A DNA stretch of 64,000 bases from Rotaria socialis (GCA_905331475.1 CAJNYU010004453.1:1-64000), one strand, 5' to 3'. Counted from the first letter of the stretch, positions 1-13,022 are shown. Numbers and translations: made by a program. The notes: generated from the sequence alone by a model not told the origin.

Positions 1-1418
1 ACTACATAAATGCTATGCCTCGCATCGCATTAAAAAATCGACACAGGCTGCTTTATTCTAACACAAATCACAACTCTAACAGAACGTCATGAAAAAAAAG
101 AAATTACTCTATTGGAATTTATTCATGGCTTATCAATGATCGTGGCTCAAAATTCTACAATTGCTCATTGATTTTATCATTCAAATACTTTATTTCTAAA
201 TCGGTAGTTTTTTTTATATCATTTGATGCTCATGTATTACATTTCTTTTAAATTTAAAAAACACATTATTTTTCATGTTAAGTTAAACTGAAGATTTCTT
301 TATTTTACCCTTCACAATTCGCTCAAAATATATTTTCGCTGAAAAATTTTCGCTCAAAATTTTTCGCTGAAACGTTTTTCGCTGATTTACCACCATACCA
401 ATTTCAATAAAAATGAAATATCGATTCTATTGGAAAAATCCATGAAAAAAATATTGGTGACATCTTATTATCTGATCAATTTTGATTTCTGTGATTTCTG
501 TTTCGATAAAATCCGTATACGTATTCAGATCAGAATGATTCAATGTTAGTAATGTTGATTTTTTGTGATAAATCGGGAAATGAATGTATACATTCATCCT
601 CTATATAGGAATACTTTCCCTACAAATATTTGTAGTAGTTATGATATGGATGCAATCTCTAAAGTTCAAATTCGAACATCAAAAATTTTCACTATTATTG
701 GAACGTATGGTATGTTTGCAAACATACATCACCTGGGCTTTTAAAACGTTTTTTTCGAATAACTAATTGCTTGAATGGTAAAAATAGAGTAAGACTTAAA
801 TTGCAAGCTATGATTCATCATTTTTGACATCCACGGTTTCCAACTTGTGGAGGATTTGCGGTACATGTATTGTATTTTCATTAAATGTCACATCAAAAAA
901 ATCATATATTCCATTCAACGAAACACAACAATGCCGTGACGACCAACTGGTATGGGTCACAGAACAGGTCGTCATTATCTTTAAGTCGCTCAAAGACTTA
1001 GACAATATCAAAATCGCTTGAATGAGGTCATTGATGTAAATTTGCCAGAGGTTGCACGGTGCTTTGTACATGGTAATGGTCATAGGGGACATAAATCGCT
1101 AGATGCTTCTTCACCATTCGTACAAACAAATTACATATTTTCGTCATCATACATGGAGTATACAAGAACGACTGCACTATATCATCCCGTTGGACAAAGT
1201 ATGCTACGTTACTTTGAATAAAGTTCGTTAATTTTGTCTTCTTGTAATTGACTTTATTAAGAAACAAAATCCTTCATGCGTCAGTATATAAAGGAAAACA
1301 TTTCTTTTTTTTCTCTTTTATTTCGTGCTATGAAGTAAATTCATCAATCAAAAATATAAATACAGTTATGCTCGATTGATTTCTCTTTTATTACAAATAT
1401 TGTCCTATACTTAGAAGG
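1..1418. other. AT-rich region without a supported gene
   Basis: Only short overlapping ORFs occur here, on both strands around 584-1267, with no recognisable domain and no convincing splice structure. The plus and minus ORFs at 808-1267 overlap each other almost completely, which argues against either being real. I see no repeat array and no RNA gene. Confidence 0.6.
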
Positions 1419-1670
1419 ATGTCCAACAGTCGCACTCCACATCCACCACCCTCAAGGTTTCCTCCTCGACCTCCTAGAGCTCGTCCATTCGAATTAATTG
1501 CGATGCAGCCTCCTGTTAGGCATCATGGTTATTCAAATAATTTTAATTATTCTCATACTTCTCGGCCAAACGTACCACGTGGTAATCAACACAACTCATT
1601 ATCTACAACATTCTATCCAGTTAATGTACTGTCGCGACTTAGACCTCGGAATTTTAACATTACTAAATGA
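1419..1670 (+). CDS. Possible short proline/arginine-rich protein
   Basis: This is an 83-codon ATG-to-stop ORF. The first third is rich in Pro and Arg (PHPPPSRFPPRPPRARP) and the rest is rich in Asn, Ser and His. I do not recognise a family, a signal peptide or a membrane segment. It is slightly more GC-rich than its surroundings, which is the main reason to keep it. It could be a small secreted or disordered protein, one exon of a larger gene, or chance. Confidence is low. Confidence 0.2.
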   Translation: MSNSRTPHPPPSRFPPRPPRARPFELIAMQPPVRHHGYSNNFNYSHTSRPNVPRGNQHNSLSTTFYPVNVLSRLRPRNFNITK

Positions 1671-4023
1671 GTGATATCATGTAGAGTATTTTTGCTTATT
1701 TATGAATAAAATTGATTTAGTCGACTCTAACAACTGACTGTTCATTTTTAGTTTTAATTAAAAATCTTTGAGGTTGACTGCAAAAGAACTGAGAGAACGC
1801 GTGAAAAGTTATCAAAAATATTTCATTCTTACCATTGACTTTTAACACGAGACGATGTGGTGCAAAGCAACCACTGTCGACAAAGGAAGAAATTTTATAA
1901 TTACGTTTATAAATATCATTTCAGATAATCGTTGCTTGTCAATACTCATGCAGTTATATTTTCATAATATCAATTGATGAAATCAAATTTTCTATCATAG
2001 AAGAAACTAATTATGTTTTTTCAAACTAGAAAAGTGATCTACTATTAAAGAAAACAAATCAGAAGGCATTCTTAGTTGATAAAGTGTTGTTAACGTTTGT
2101 GAAAAATGCATTATTATTGTAATTTTTCTATAATGCCAGTCTACGAAGTAAAAACATCTAATGGAGATTCTTTTCTAATGCATTCTTTATCAATATTACA
2201 TAGATAAACTTTCGTGGTAGATTTTTTTAACAAAAGTATGTCCGGGTAATTTTCATACTTCAGAAAAATTTGTGAGAACACTTTTTCTATGCAACAACCA
2301 GTTTTTATTTTAACTTTGCTTCATTTCGATTAATTTTATATATTCAACTAAAAAAATACAAAGTTGCGAGAAGTGCATGAATATAAAGAGCTTTCTTTTG
2401 CATGCGCTGTCTTCTAAACTTGATATTCTGACTTTTTATCAGTTCGGATTTTAATGATCTCAGATACGAATTTATTATCCACTTAAAGCAACATTATTAT
2501 GTGATGCAGACATCAAATGCAGGTGTAGAGGAGAGAAAAAAAGTTTGTGTGAAAGTCAAGATTAACAAAAAAGAAATGAATTAAATTTCTAAAATGATAA
2601 TCTTTATTTATAATATAGTGGTTTATTTTTTTTCATAGCCTATTTTTCACCCATCTCAACTACTTTATATTGAGAGTATGCAGACTTCGTTATTTTCTTT
2701 TAAAAAATATTATATATTACAGACTGGTGTGAATAAAAAAAGACACTATATAGGCAATCATTTGATTTTTTTAGAAGATAAAATAAATAGATAATATTAT
2801 GATGAATCATATTTCACACGATACGATGGTTACTTTCAAAATGTCAAAACATTGCTGTACACCTACATTGATTAAAAATGTCATTTTAGTACTTACTAGC
2901 TCTATCTCAAAATTCATATGTACAAGATTTCAGATTAAAGTTTAGAAATAGATTTCTGGCAAAAGCTTTCAAGTACAAAAAAAAAATTAAATAAAAATCG
3001 ACACCTGATTTGAGAATAACAGTCAATAATAGTATAACAACAATATACATAATTCAATGCTCAATCAGAATCGTTTTACAAAAATCTGCCCATCGAGACG
3101 AATAGAGTTCTCACGGTGATACATTTAGCTATGGCTGCTTTAATTTTATTTGAAATTTTCAGTAATCGATAAACAAAACTGATTATTCATAATTCTTCCA
3201 GCGAGAAAAACAACAATTTAATGCTATGAACAATGATAGTGATACAGACAATAAGGATTTATAATAAATCTTATTGTTCATTAATTGTATTTAGTTGATT
3301 TCATATGTTGATAGTAAAAAATGAAATCACACACGTCTTTATCAAATTTATTATTCACTATAGCTTCATTGTTGAAAAATGGTGAAATTTATCCCTAAGA
3401 TGATATATTTGTGCACTACCTATGGATCTAGCTGATTATCAATACGGAGTTAAGCAAAAAAACAAGTTTAGTATCGAAACAAGCCTCTTCGTACATGACG
3501 ATATGCATGAATAAAGCTACCTTTGCGATGAATTCTCACGATAGCCGCTTTATGATTATTTGAAAACTCAACATTTAGAGATGCACACCGAAATGAAATG
3601 ATGTAACAACAAAAATAGATAATGCCAATTAGACTTATAGGCTTCAAAGAGATTATGCCGACCTCAATAAAGAAAGTCTAACTACGCAGTGATGTCCTAT
3701 TTAAGGAGTTTTTCAACAATCAAAAGCACGATAATGCCGGTTTCGAATAATCTGGATTATTCTAGATAAAAGCATAGTGACAGAAGTTTTCTGCATGCAC
3801 AACTGAAGATAATTGACTGATGACAAATACTTGAAATTCATTCAAAGCTATAGCAACAAATAGACAGCGAACAAAATCATATTCAACAACCGAAAAATCA
3901 TATTTAAAAAAAACGCAGTACAGTGTAAATTTTTGTGTTAAAAAACAATGCCAATATGATGAAGATTAAGTGTTCACAGGTTTAGATCGGAGAGTGGCGG
4001 TCTGGTAAATTGATGTGAGTCTA
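1671..4023. other. Non-coding AT-rich stretch
   Basis: No ORF above about 60 codons, no recognisable exon, tRNA, inverted repeat or tandem array. I see nothing to annotate. Confidence 0.6.
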
Positions 4024-4137
4024 GGGGTGGGCCATTAATATTAATGAATTAAGTTTTTCTCAGAAAACATTAACCATTAATATTAATGGCTAATGGAAGT
4101 CATTAATTAATTTCCGTTAAAAAAAATGGTCCATCCC
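4024..4137. mobile_element. 114-bp MITE with TA target duplication
   Basis: The left end GGGGTGGGCCATTAAT and the inverted right end (read as GGGATGGACCATTTTT) form imperfect terminal inverted repeats. TA lies directly outside each end, at 4022-4023 and 4138-4139. The interior consists mostly of TTAATATTAATG-type palindromes. TA duplication and short TIRs are typical of Tc1/mariner-superfamily non-autonomous elements; that assignment is inferred. It abuts the LINE fragment that follows. Confidence 0.6.
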
Positions 4138-4740
4138 TATGATCAAGTGGAAATAGTCAACGAGCTAATTTTCTTAGGCTCCAGTATAAATACCGATGGT
4201 AACTGCAGTAACGAAATAAAAAGAAGACTTCTTATGGGTAGAACGGTAATGATTAGTCTGGACAAACTCATCAAAAGCAAGGACGTCAGCTTGGCCACCA
4301 AAATTAGAATAACCAAAACGATGGTTTTTCCGGTAACAACGTATGGATGCGAAAGCTGAACCATAAAACAAGCAGATCGAAGAAAAATAGACGCCTTCGA
4401 AATTTGGTGCTGGAGCAGAATACTTCGTGTTGCGTGGACGGAAAAAAGAACCAACAAATTTGTTCTACAAGAAATAAAACCTGAATCTTTACTGGAAGCT
4501 TCGATGGTGAAGTTAAAATTATCATACTTTGGACATATAATGCGACGACAAGATTCGTTAGAAAAAGAAATAATGCTTGGCATGATCGGTGGTAAACGGC
4601 GCAGAGGAAGACAAAAGAAAAGATGGATTGACACAATAACAGAAGACACACATCTAACATTAACTCAACTCAACTCAACACAATGGTACATAACAGAAAC
4701 ATGTGAAGAAGTCTGATTCATCGGATCGTCAAGAGTCGGA
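4138..4740 (+). pseudogene. LINE-type reverse transcriptase, 3' fragment
   Basis: One reading frame (frame 1) carries the C-terminal part of a non-LTR retrotransposon ORF2. Visible motifs are NELIFLGSSI near 4150-4180, TKTMVFPVTTYGCES just before a stop at 4357-4359, then DAFEIWCWSRILRVAWTEKR near 4390, LSYFGHIMRRQDSLEK near 4520 and GKRRRGRQKKRWID near 4590. This order matches the region downstream of the polymerase domain in RTE/CR1-like LINEs. The catalytic YADD part and the endonuclease are absent, so it is a 5'-truncated, dead copy. A single in-frame TGA sits where the family usually has Trp. The left edge touches the MITE at 4024-4137. No poly-A tail or target duplication was identified. 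Confidence 0.75.
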
Positions 4741-4990
4741 CTCGACTGAATGGATAAAACAACAAAAAACATGTCGACTGCTTCTCATGATGATATTTTT
4801 AATAATGGGAAATTAAATACAACAACTGCAAAGAAAATGATTGATTTTAATGAAAAGAAAGTAGTAGAAGAAAGAATGACGATGATTGTTAATTTCAATA
4901 CTGAACTAGCTTTGTTTCGTCAAATGACGCTTGTTACTATAAATTTTGTTTTAATTCTCTTAATATCAATAGTAACTAATACAAAGCAAC

Positions 4991-6642
4991 TTGTTTCAGA
5001 TTAGTGATTTGTTCGCTTTTATAGACGAACTAGATAGCCAGCTAGTTCGCTTAGGAGTTTTCAAATCAAATGAGGAGTCAGCAGCACCTGGATCAAAATT
5101 TCTTACTCAAGCATATGATGGTATTCACAATGAGTCTCGTGGGACTGGTGTAGCGAAACATGTAATTGCCGATGGCAAATTAGCTATTTTTGGTGCATCG
5201 ACTGGTCAAAGATATGCATTTAACATGCGTAATTTTGCATAAAATATTGGAAATGATAGTGTACTAGTTCGAATGTCATATTTAGTTATGCCACATGGAG
5301 GTGCAAAATCCATTTCAAATCGAATACCTATCTGAATGCCAAATGTGCTTCATATTGGTCCTGTGATTTCATTATTGATTAATTCTGTTTATCTCATACA
5401 GCTACGATTCAAGAAATTGCAACCAGATTTTGATAATGAACCATCATGAACGCTTTTTCTTGAAAAATCAAACGGAAACCTGCAAAAAGTTTCTTATAAA
5501 CAACAGAATTGAGAAATTTCTCACTGTAGTAGTTTTAACTGGAGCACTATCTTTCATCTTAATGTTTTAGGATTTTCAAAGAGAATTATAAAAGATAACA
5601 TCGAAAATATGATTGATATTTAGATTTTCCGGTTGAAGAGCGTTGAAATCGATAAAAGAGGTATTCTTGTTTTTATCTCAGTTGAAGGGTTAATCTACCT
5701 TGAGAATGAATCTTCAAACATGAAGAGTACATACAATTGCATGATACATGTAATCATTGAAACTTGTATTCAACTTTTGAAAATTTTGATAGTTTAATAC
5801 TTGAAAACGAAATAGTCCGTCATTCAACAACAATGCCAACGTCCCCACTTCCTTTATTTATATGTCGTGGCGTGGGAGCGCTATGCGCCCTCCGCAGAGC
5901 CGCGACCCATGCCCATCCCTGTGTACACAGTCAATTCTCTGTTTTCATTGTATTATTCAAAAATCTTTAATTGAATGACTAAACATTCAAATACTTTAAA
6001 GAAACTCGATCAACGGAATCTAAATTTCAACTATTACACTAATAAAAAATATTGAATATTAGCTTTTCAATGTGAAAAAATATATAATCAAAATCATAAC
6101 TAGAGGGGTTCTGAAGATTTTGCCTTATATCATGATTATTAATAATATTCATGTTATTGTTGTTTCTTTTAAATAGAAGTATTGCTGTTTTATCAACGAG
6201 AGCGAAGAAGTTTTGTTGATGGTGATGTATTGCCAATTTTTTACAAACTCGTACCATCCGAAAAGATTCGAACCAAGCGACGAAATATCGATATTGAATC
6301 AGATGGTTCAACTCTTAGCGCAAATCCACTTCTGAATAGACTAATCAAAGAAAATATTGCTAAATCAGGAGATGTTAACCGACCACCTCATGTTCGAGCT
6401 TTATATGTAAAAAGGGCTCAGAAACTATCACGTATAATTGAAAATACACATTTATATTTAACTGCAATTTATTTGTTAACCAGTAATGACTTTGATTTAT
6501 TCAATTACGTTTCCTTTCGTGAAGGTAGCGAAACAGCACACTCTATTGAATGATTATCTGCGAAGTCATTGGAAACTGCAAAACAAGTTGTAGATGATTA
6601 TATGACATTACGTTTTAAAAGTGAATCAGTTACTGTTTGATG
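4991..6642 (+). pseudogene. Decayed protein gene of unknown family
   Basis: Three blocks in the same frame look coding. They are 4983-5242 (starting after a TTTCAG acceptor, with ISDLFAFIDELDSQLVRLG), 5243-5450 (continuing in frame past a single TAA with DSVLVRMSYLVMPHGG and then further stops), and 6170-6640 (RERRSFVDGDVLPIFYKLVP and LSANPLLNRLIKENIAKSGD). In-frame stops at 5240-5242, at 5332-5334, at 6551-6553 and elsewhere make it non-functional as read. The gap at 5540-6165 looks non-coding and may be an intron or an insertion. The layout vaguely resembles large DUF3987-like proteins, but I cannot confirm that. Confidence 0.4.
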
Positions 6643-7833
6643 GAAATTAAATAATTCAAGGCAAATACATAATTGATCTAACTAAAGAAGCTGTATTAGC
6701 CTGCTACCGTTTGGGCATGGGGGTGGGATCTGGATGTGGATGCGTCTCCTTTTCACCCACTTCTACACCCACACCCCACACCCACAATTTTATTTGCAAA
6801 GATATTACAATAGGTTGCGAACAAGTAACATGAATATTTACTGTCGTCAACAACGATTCCAAACTTAAATTTGAAAACGATCGGCTTGTCTGACTTTGCT
6901 TATCGTATGAAGTAGAATGTTTCATAAGAATTAGTCAGTTCTATTTTTAGAGTGAGATTCATTATGAATGTGTTTCTATACTGAATTTTCCATACACATT
7001 AGCTTATCACCTATTCGTAATAGGCGTGATTTTACGTCATAATATAGACCAACAGTTCAAAAAGAATCAGTTATGATGAAATATGATCAGTTGCTCTGCT
7101 GTATGATTGCATTTCATGTTTTCGTAGCGATGAATAAATTATACTAGTAGCATTATTTGAATTGAAATAGATTCTATCATGTTTAGTAAACTTTTTCTTG
7201 AAACACGTTTGTCCCGATGAAGCTAGCGATATCCAATTTCATTTGACGTCAATGAATTTTTCCCAAATTGTAGAAGATCGAGGTGAGTGAATAACACTGA
7301 TCAAAAATTTCTCTTTGATACTACTTTGTATATTGATCTCTACTAAAAGAGAGCGTGAGTGATAAGATTTTTAAAAATGGTGAATTTTATAAAGTTAGTA
7401 ATATTCTTGGAATAGTCAGTGTCACTCCTAGCTAGTAAGTAGAAGGTTTCCACTGTATAATCGACAATACCTCTGAATTATTGAGATATATTTTACTCTT
7501 TTGCAATTTATTTATACAAGCTTTTTCAAGTTGATAGCTCTCTTATAGGTTACTCGTACAAAATTATCAAAAGATGTTTGTATTAAATGAGAAGCAGAGT
7601 TGCAAGTAAACTGAAATGTCAGTTGGAAAATTCATTTTTTCGAACAAAATCCTGTACTAAGGGATGATATGACTCAGAAATACTTCCTGCTTATTCCACG
7701 GAACCCAATTAGACAGTCCTCAGATGTACACAAAAAGAAATACGATCTGTTTTCCTCGAGGATTTTTCATGTTAACAAATTCTCATGTCAGTTGGCACTC
7801 ATATGTGACAAAACATAGAGGAAGCAAATGTGT
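6643..7833. other. Non-coding region with one telomere-like hairpin
   Basis: Apart from the CCCACA-rich inverted repeat at 6714-6787, I see no gene or RNA here. Confidence 0.55.
6714..6787. repeat. TGTGGG-type telomere-like inverted repeat
   Basis: The left arm is degenerate G-rich (GGGGGTGGGATCTGGATGTGG, imperfect). The right arm is CACCCAC...CACCCACACCCCACACCCAC. TGTGGG is the bdelloid telomeric unit (established knowledge). Here it lies internally, with the C-strand after the G-strand, so the two arms can pair. Similar pairs occur at 12171, 14171, 15889, 21645 and 52776. Confidence 0.55.
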
Positions 7834-8068
7834 CAAGGGGGAAAAGGCGATTTATGAGTTTCATGATTTTTCTGAGTTTAGCTGATTTAAAATGAGTTTG
7901 AGAAAACGAAAAATTTGCTGAACTAACTAAAAACTATTCCAAATCATAAATTATTACTGAAAATCATTCAAAGGCACCGAAACTCACGCAAACTCATTCC
8001 AATACAGTTAATTTATATTGATTGTAAGTTGAGTTTTACTGTGATTTAAATCAGCTTTTCCCCCCTTG
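7834..8068. mobile_element. 235-bp hAT-like MITE, perfect 8-bp TSD
   Basis: The element starts CAAGGGGGAAAAGGCGATTTA and ends with the inverted match AAATCAGCTTTTCCCCCCTTG. AAATGTGT is repeated exactly on both sides, at 7826-7833 and 8069-8076. An 8-bp target duplication with short TIRs is the hallmark of hAT transposons. The interior is non-coding, with GAGTTT/AAACTC-rich palindromic stretches. It is a non-autonomous copy; the perfect duplication suggests fairly recent insertion. Confidence 0.75.
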
Positions 8069-8296
8069 AAATGTGTATTAGTTTGTCACATTTTATTTAT
8101 CAAAACACGAACAGATACTCTAGATACATCAAACAGCATTAGAGCATGCTTCTTATGGATTTCAGATCATACTATTTCATAGGGCTACCAACACACTTGA
8201 TCAATCTAAGACTGTCAACAAAAAAATTCACCTTCATCTGTAATCGGTATTCATTGTTTATTTGTTTATTACAACGAATTAAGGTGGCAAGCGAGA

Positions 8297-10276
8297 ATGA
8301 TTTCTCAAAAACAAAATGTACAAACGGATGGATCCATCCTTGCAACGCGTGACAAAAAAAGTGGGAAATTTAGAGGGAGTCTCAAATTTGTCTCCTCTTT
8401 ACTGCTGCCACTCGCATTAGGCGTCTTTACTGTTGTGATTACTTTTCAACAGCAGAGTGCAGCTAAACAGCAACGTGATGACGATCGAGAGGCAGCTGAA
8501 CAGCAACGTATCAATGATCGAAATGCATCTCAACAGCAGCGGGACCAAGAAAAACAAGAAGCGGGACTACTGCGTATACAAGAAAAGGATCTAGATAAGC
8601 AAAGATATGAAAACGGCCGTTTCGACACTTATATTCAGCAAATGGGTAAGCTGTTAGAGAAATACCATGGATCAATAAAATCAAGCGGAGTTGCAGCAAC
8701 GCTTGCTCGAGTTAAGACCCTGAATATCTTTCGTCAACTGGATGCACACAAGAATATTCGCATTATTCGATTTCTCTACGAAGCGAAACAACTCACTGAT
8801 ACACCGGAAAATCGTTCACTCGATCTTTCAACAGCAGAACTTAGTGATATTGATTTCCGTGAAGCATCGATCAATAAAAAGATATTGAATAACTTATCAT
8901 TGACCGATGTTTTCCTATCGAACGCTACGTTTATAGGCATCACCATGACACATGTTAATTTTGCTTTTACTCAGTTCAACACGGCTAATTTTTTATTAGC
9001 AGAGATCAATGATGCCAATTTTTCATCTGCTGGCTTCAGTAATATTAGCTTTGTATCCACTTCTTTTTCTAATACCATTTTCGCTGAAGCAACATTTAAA
9101 AATGTTAATTTTTCATCTAAAAATATTCGTGGTGTCAATTTTAACCGTAGTACCCTCGTCCATGTCGATTTCTCATTCTCTGTGCTTTATGATGCTGATT
9201 TTTCATCCGCTTCGCTTACTAATGTCAATTTTTCACACACACAGCTCATTAATGCCAAGTTTCCATCTGCGACCCTCAACGGTGTTGATTTTTCATCGGC
9301 TGAGCTTTACAAGCCCGACTTTTCAAATGCTCATCAGCTCACGAATCTCAATTTTACATCCACTAATCTAAGTAATATTTTTTCCAGTATAACTGTTTTT
9401 TTTTCTGAGGCCATTATTTTGAGTACTCTTTAGTTTTAGCCGATTTCTTTCATGCCAACGTATCTAATACGAATTTTCGCCAATCCAGTTGTGTTGCATC
9501 TAAATTCAATTATGCTTCACTATCTTATTGTAACTTTTGGTATTCAAATCTTAAGTATGCTGTATTTCACGAAGCTTATTTGAATCAAGTTAATTTTTAT
9601 CGTGCCAACCTTTATGAGAGTGATTTTACTGGTACCAATATTACGGAGAAAGAACTGAAAGATGCTCTCTCTATTGAAGATGCTGCACTATTAAATGGAA
9701 CAACTGCTCATGATGAGAACTTGATCAACGAGGGTCAAGCTGACTGTAATATTTCTTATATTAGTGGTTGGACACTGAGCAATGGTAATGTCACTCCGGT
9801 CATATCTAACAAGAGTAATTCAAATTGTCAGTTCACCTTACAGTCACTCTCTACTGGAGCTACTATGTACCAACGTGTCAATTTATCAGATAAGTGGGAT
9901 TCAAATTTTTGGGCACATTCTGAAGCCGTACTAAGCGCAAAAATGAGTACCGGTGTATCGATAGAGTTAAGAGGAATCAAAGAGAACAATATAGTATTCT
10001 CTATGGAAATTTTAAGTAAGCGTCAATATGCTACCACTGAATTTGATATATCTTGCATTTACAGACTCGACTAAAAAGAAAATCAGCTTGTTTTTACACA
10101 ACGACATGTGGGAACTTGAAGTGCTTATCAAGTTTAATGCTACTGCAAAGCTGAGCAACTTGAACAATTACTGGTGTGATGACATCAAACTTTACATAAT
10201 CTATGGGACATATTTGGAAACAATGCAATGTAAGTATTGTCCTCGATATTGTCTGCAGAGATCACAAAGTCTATAG
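8297..10276 (+). CDS. Membrane-anchored pentapeptide-repeat protein
   Basis: Three exons in phase: 8297-9371, 9440-10015 and 10065-10276, giving 620 residues. The 68-bp and 49-bp introns have GT...AG ends (TTTTAG, TTTACAG). Joining them restores the pentapeptide pattern across the first junction and a continuous C-terminal domain across the second. Layout: basic N-terminus, one transmembrane segment at about residues 30-50, a Gln/Glu/Arg-rich coiled region (about 51-105), a helical segment, then many A(D/N)F/L-x-x pentapeptides (about 170-440, e.g. ANFSS, VNFSS) that should form a right-handed beta-helix. A C-terminal globular domain of about 180 residues is rich in Ser, Asn and Trp. Pentapeptide proteins are common in bacteria, and this architecture is frequent in bdelloids. 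Its role is unknown. No other gene lies within 2 kb. Confidence 0.8.
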
Positions 10277-10509
10277 GCACAAATTAGATTTTTCCGCTGA
10301 TGAATAGTGAGTTTTATATTTGTCAGACACCTAATTGACTTATGAAATTCTAACTACATAAGACATTTTCTCGAAAATATTCAAAAGCTACTCCCTCGAC
10401 TGTATCTCTGATTTATACTTGTGAATGCATCTTTTATTGTAAGGATAAAACAGATTTCTTGAGCAGGTTTGGATTTTCAATTTCTAGGAAACTCTCAAAA
10501 TGCCTTTCA

Positions 10510-10511
<2 letters not shown>

Positions 10512-10542
<31 letters not shown>
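10512..10542. repeat. (AT)n microsatellite
   Basis: About 15 uninterrupted AT dinucleotides, located 240 bp after the pentapeptide gene. Confidence 0.9.
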
Positions 10543-10546
<4 letters not shown>

Positions 10547-12170
10547 CATTAAAAAATACTGATGATCGAAGTACTCTTCGTAATAATGTACAAACGATTC
10601 GAAGTTAAAGGATTAATGAGAAAACCATCGATCGCTTTACATTGGAAAAACCATCAAATTTAGGAATTTTCATTTTCATCTCTACCATTTGCTGTTTTTC
10701 AGTCTCACACACACTGATAACGGTGGAAGATACGCTGTAAGACTGTCTATTCAACAATATCATTTATTTCTTTTAGCTCTAAACAAGAATATTTCTATTT
10801 TCTTCATTAGCTTTATGCATCGGTTTTCAAAAAAGTGGACATTTTATATTGTGCTTCTTTTTTACAAAATTTTATTTTTTGATGCTACATTAGAATAACC
10901 AGATTTTTATCGATAGGTTCATTGTCTTCTAATTCATATTCAGTATTTAAGGAAAAATAAGTATCACTGATAAAATAAGATATAGAAGTGCACTCTACAT
11001 CTTTCTTAGATATATTTTGATATCTCATACTTTTTAAAAATAGAGAGAAGATTTTTTTATTTTCCATTTCAGTTAACTATGTCTGCGATATGAATAGTTT
11101 GAGAAGAAATTTCATAGTTGCAACAAGTTTATCATCATTTAGTGAGAATTCGTTCCTTTCTGATATAGAATTGAAGCTTCATCCATAAAGTATCAGAGAC
11201 GCTCGAGACTGTTTTTGAAGAAGTAATAGTCACCCTAGTCTTCCATTTCATCGTTGGAATTTATTAGATTTTGCTAAATTTCTATAACCATTGAATGCTC
11301 GCACTACTTTTATCTAACGATCTAGAAAAGAACTATAAAACAATGGATTAATATGCTTCGAATCTTTTCTCGGTGTTGTTCAGCTAAAGGTACGATGAGA
11401 AAATATGGTTCCGATACGTCTAAAAGTTTATTCTTATCGAGAAAACAAGCTATTTAATACATTTACAGTTTTCTTCAATAATGATTTTCAGTTGTACTAA
11501 CGAAAAAAAGTAATATCATCGATGGTCAGTGCCGTTTTAATATTACAACAAAAACTATAAAACTGAGAGTAGCTAATGGGAACCCCCATTTATCTAAACA
11601 TTAGAAGCCATAACATGTTGAAAAACATTTTCAAAGAAAAATAATGAAATATTAAAATAAAATGAAAACTTTCTGTATCGATTTTTCAAATATAATATTT
11701 TTTCGAGTATTCATTTCTAGTAATGATGACTTTCTCAAGAAAGTCAAGGCAAGGAAAATGTTTACTAAGAGCAAAATAGTGATAAACAAAAATTTGTATC
11801 TTCATACAAATACAGAAACGAATAAAAAATCTCGATTCGGTTTCAGCCTCTGATTTCCATAGAAGTTGCTATAGGAAAAGGTTACCGAGTCATTAAATAA
11901 AATCTGAAATACATTAATGCTTTTAAAACTAAACCTTGGTGATCAATGAGAGATCATATGTGCTACCTGTAAAAATAAGAAATATATGGGTGAACTGTAC
12001 TAGTATTGTACCGTTGTTTTCCAAACACAAAAGACACTCATATCTCAAGTTTTACTTAGCGAATTTGAACATTTTGTGTTTGAAAAACTCCTTAGACTCT
12101 ATCCTACTTATTGTGAGGGTACCAAGTTTTTTTTACTGATGTATAGCTATAGAATTTTCAAAGAAGAAAA

Positions 12171-12213
12171 GGGTGTCGGTGTGGGTGTGTCTTCTCCTAT
12201 CACCCACACCCTC
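12171..12213. repeat. TGTGGG-type hairpin
   Basis: GGGTGTCGGTGTGGGTG is followed after about 13 bp by CACCCACACCC, so the arms can form a stem. The unit is telomere-like (TGTGGG) and lies away from any chromosome end visible here. Confidence 0.65.
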
Positions 12214-13022
12214 TTGATTACGTATCGTTCACGAGAAAATAGTATTTTACTCGAAAACTGTCACAACAAATTAAATGATAGATATTTCGAGAAAAAATAA
12301 TTTTATTTCACCTTGGACTTTTACGGAAGATTTTAAATACTTTCAATGACTGAAACATCTGTCTTTGTTTCATTCACTACCATATGATAAGTCTATATTT
12401 TACACAAACACTTAAATTATTCGTTAAACAATTGATCTAAGAACATGTGCGAGTAAAAATTACTGCACATGCATGTCGGATTCTTCGTTTTAAAATGATT
12501 CGATTTATATACGATAATAATGTAAAAAAATTCATTCGAAAATTTGATTCCGTCAACAAATCCCGGCTCACTTGAATACTTCGAAAGTTAGATTTTTGCT
12601 TTTCTAAACTAAAAACTGACAGTTGGGAAAATGCTTGATACGTATACAATAAATGAGGCTCTATCGAACGCATAACTTTAATTCTTCCCATATTCACTTT
12701 GATTTTGTTTTCTTCAAACGGTACAATAAGAGTGTAAATTCACGTACATATGATAGAAAACTCTCCAAAATGTCTTCATTTGCCATTGTATCTTCAATCT
12801 ATTTTCTTTTATTTCTACGTTGATGCAAACACCATGTGCTTTCAGAGTATATGGTATTTATAAGTTAAATAATATAACTTTTTTTCGTTTCGTCTCCTTC
12901 AAATCTTTTTGTATAATTCTTCGAATCTTCTCATTATAGAAAGACATTTCTACATCGTATCAAGACCGTTCTCTTAAAGTATTTATGAGAAAGAAATTTT
13001 TTTCTACATTCAAAATTAGATA

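Larger units (their letters stand above)
10277..13022. other. Non-coding region between two repeat-protein genes
   Basis: Contains an (AT)n tract at 10512-10542 and a telomere-like hairpin at 12171-12213. The short ORFs have no recognisable domains. No gene is supported. Confidence 0.55.

Noticed and set aside
4143..4649. Long minus-strand ORF of 168 codons
   Set aside because: Antisense shadow of the LINE fragment, whose plus frame carries recognisable motifs.
9009..9371. 120-codon plus-strand ORF
   Set aside because: Other-frame shadow of the pentapeptide repeats; the periodic DNA keeps a second frame open.
9372..9439. Frameshift in the pentapeptide gene at a nine-T run
   Set aside because: Adding or removing one T meets a stop at once, while a 68-bp GT-AG intron restores the frame and the repeat pattern.
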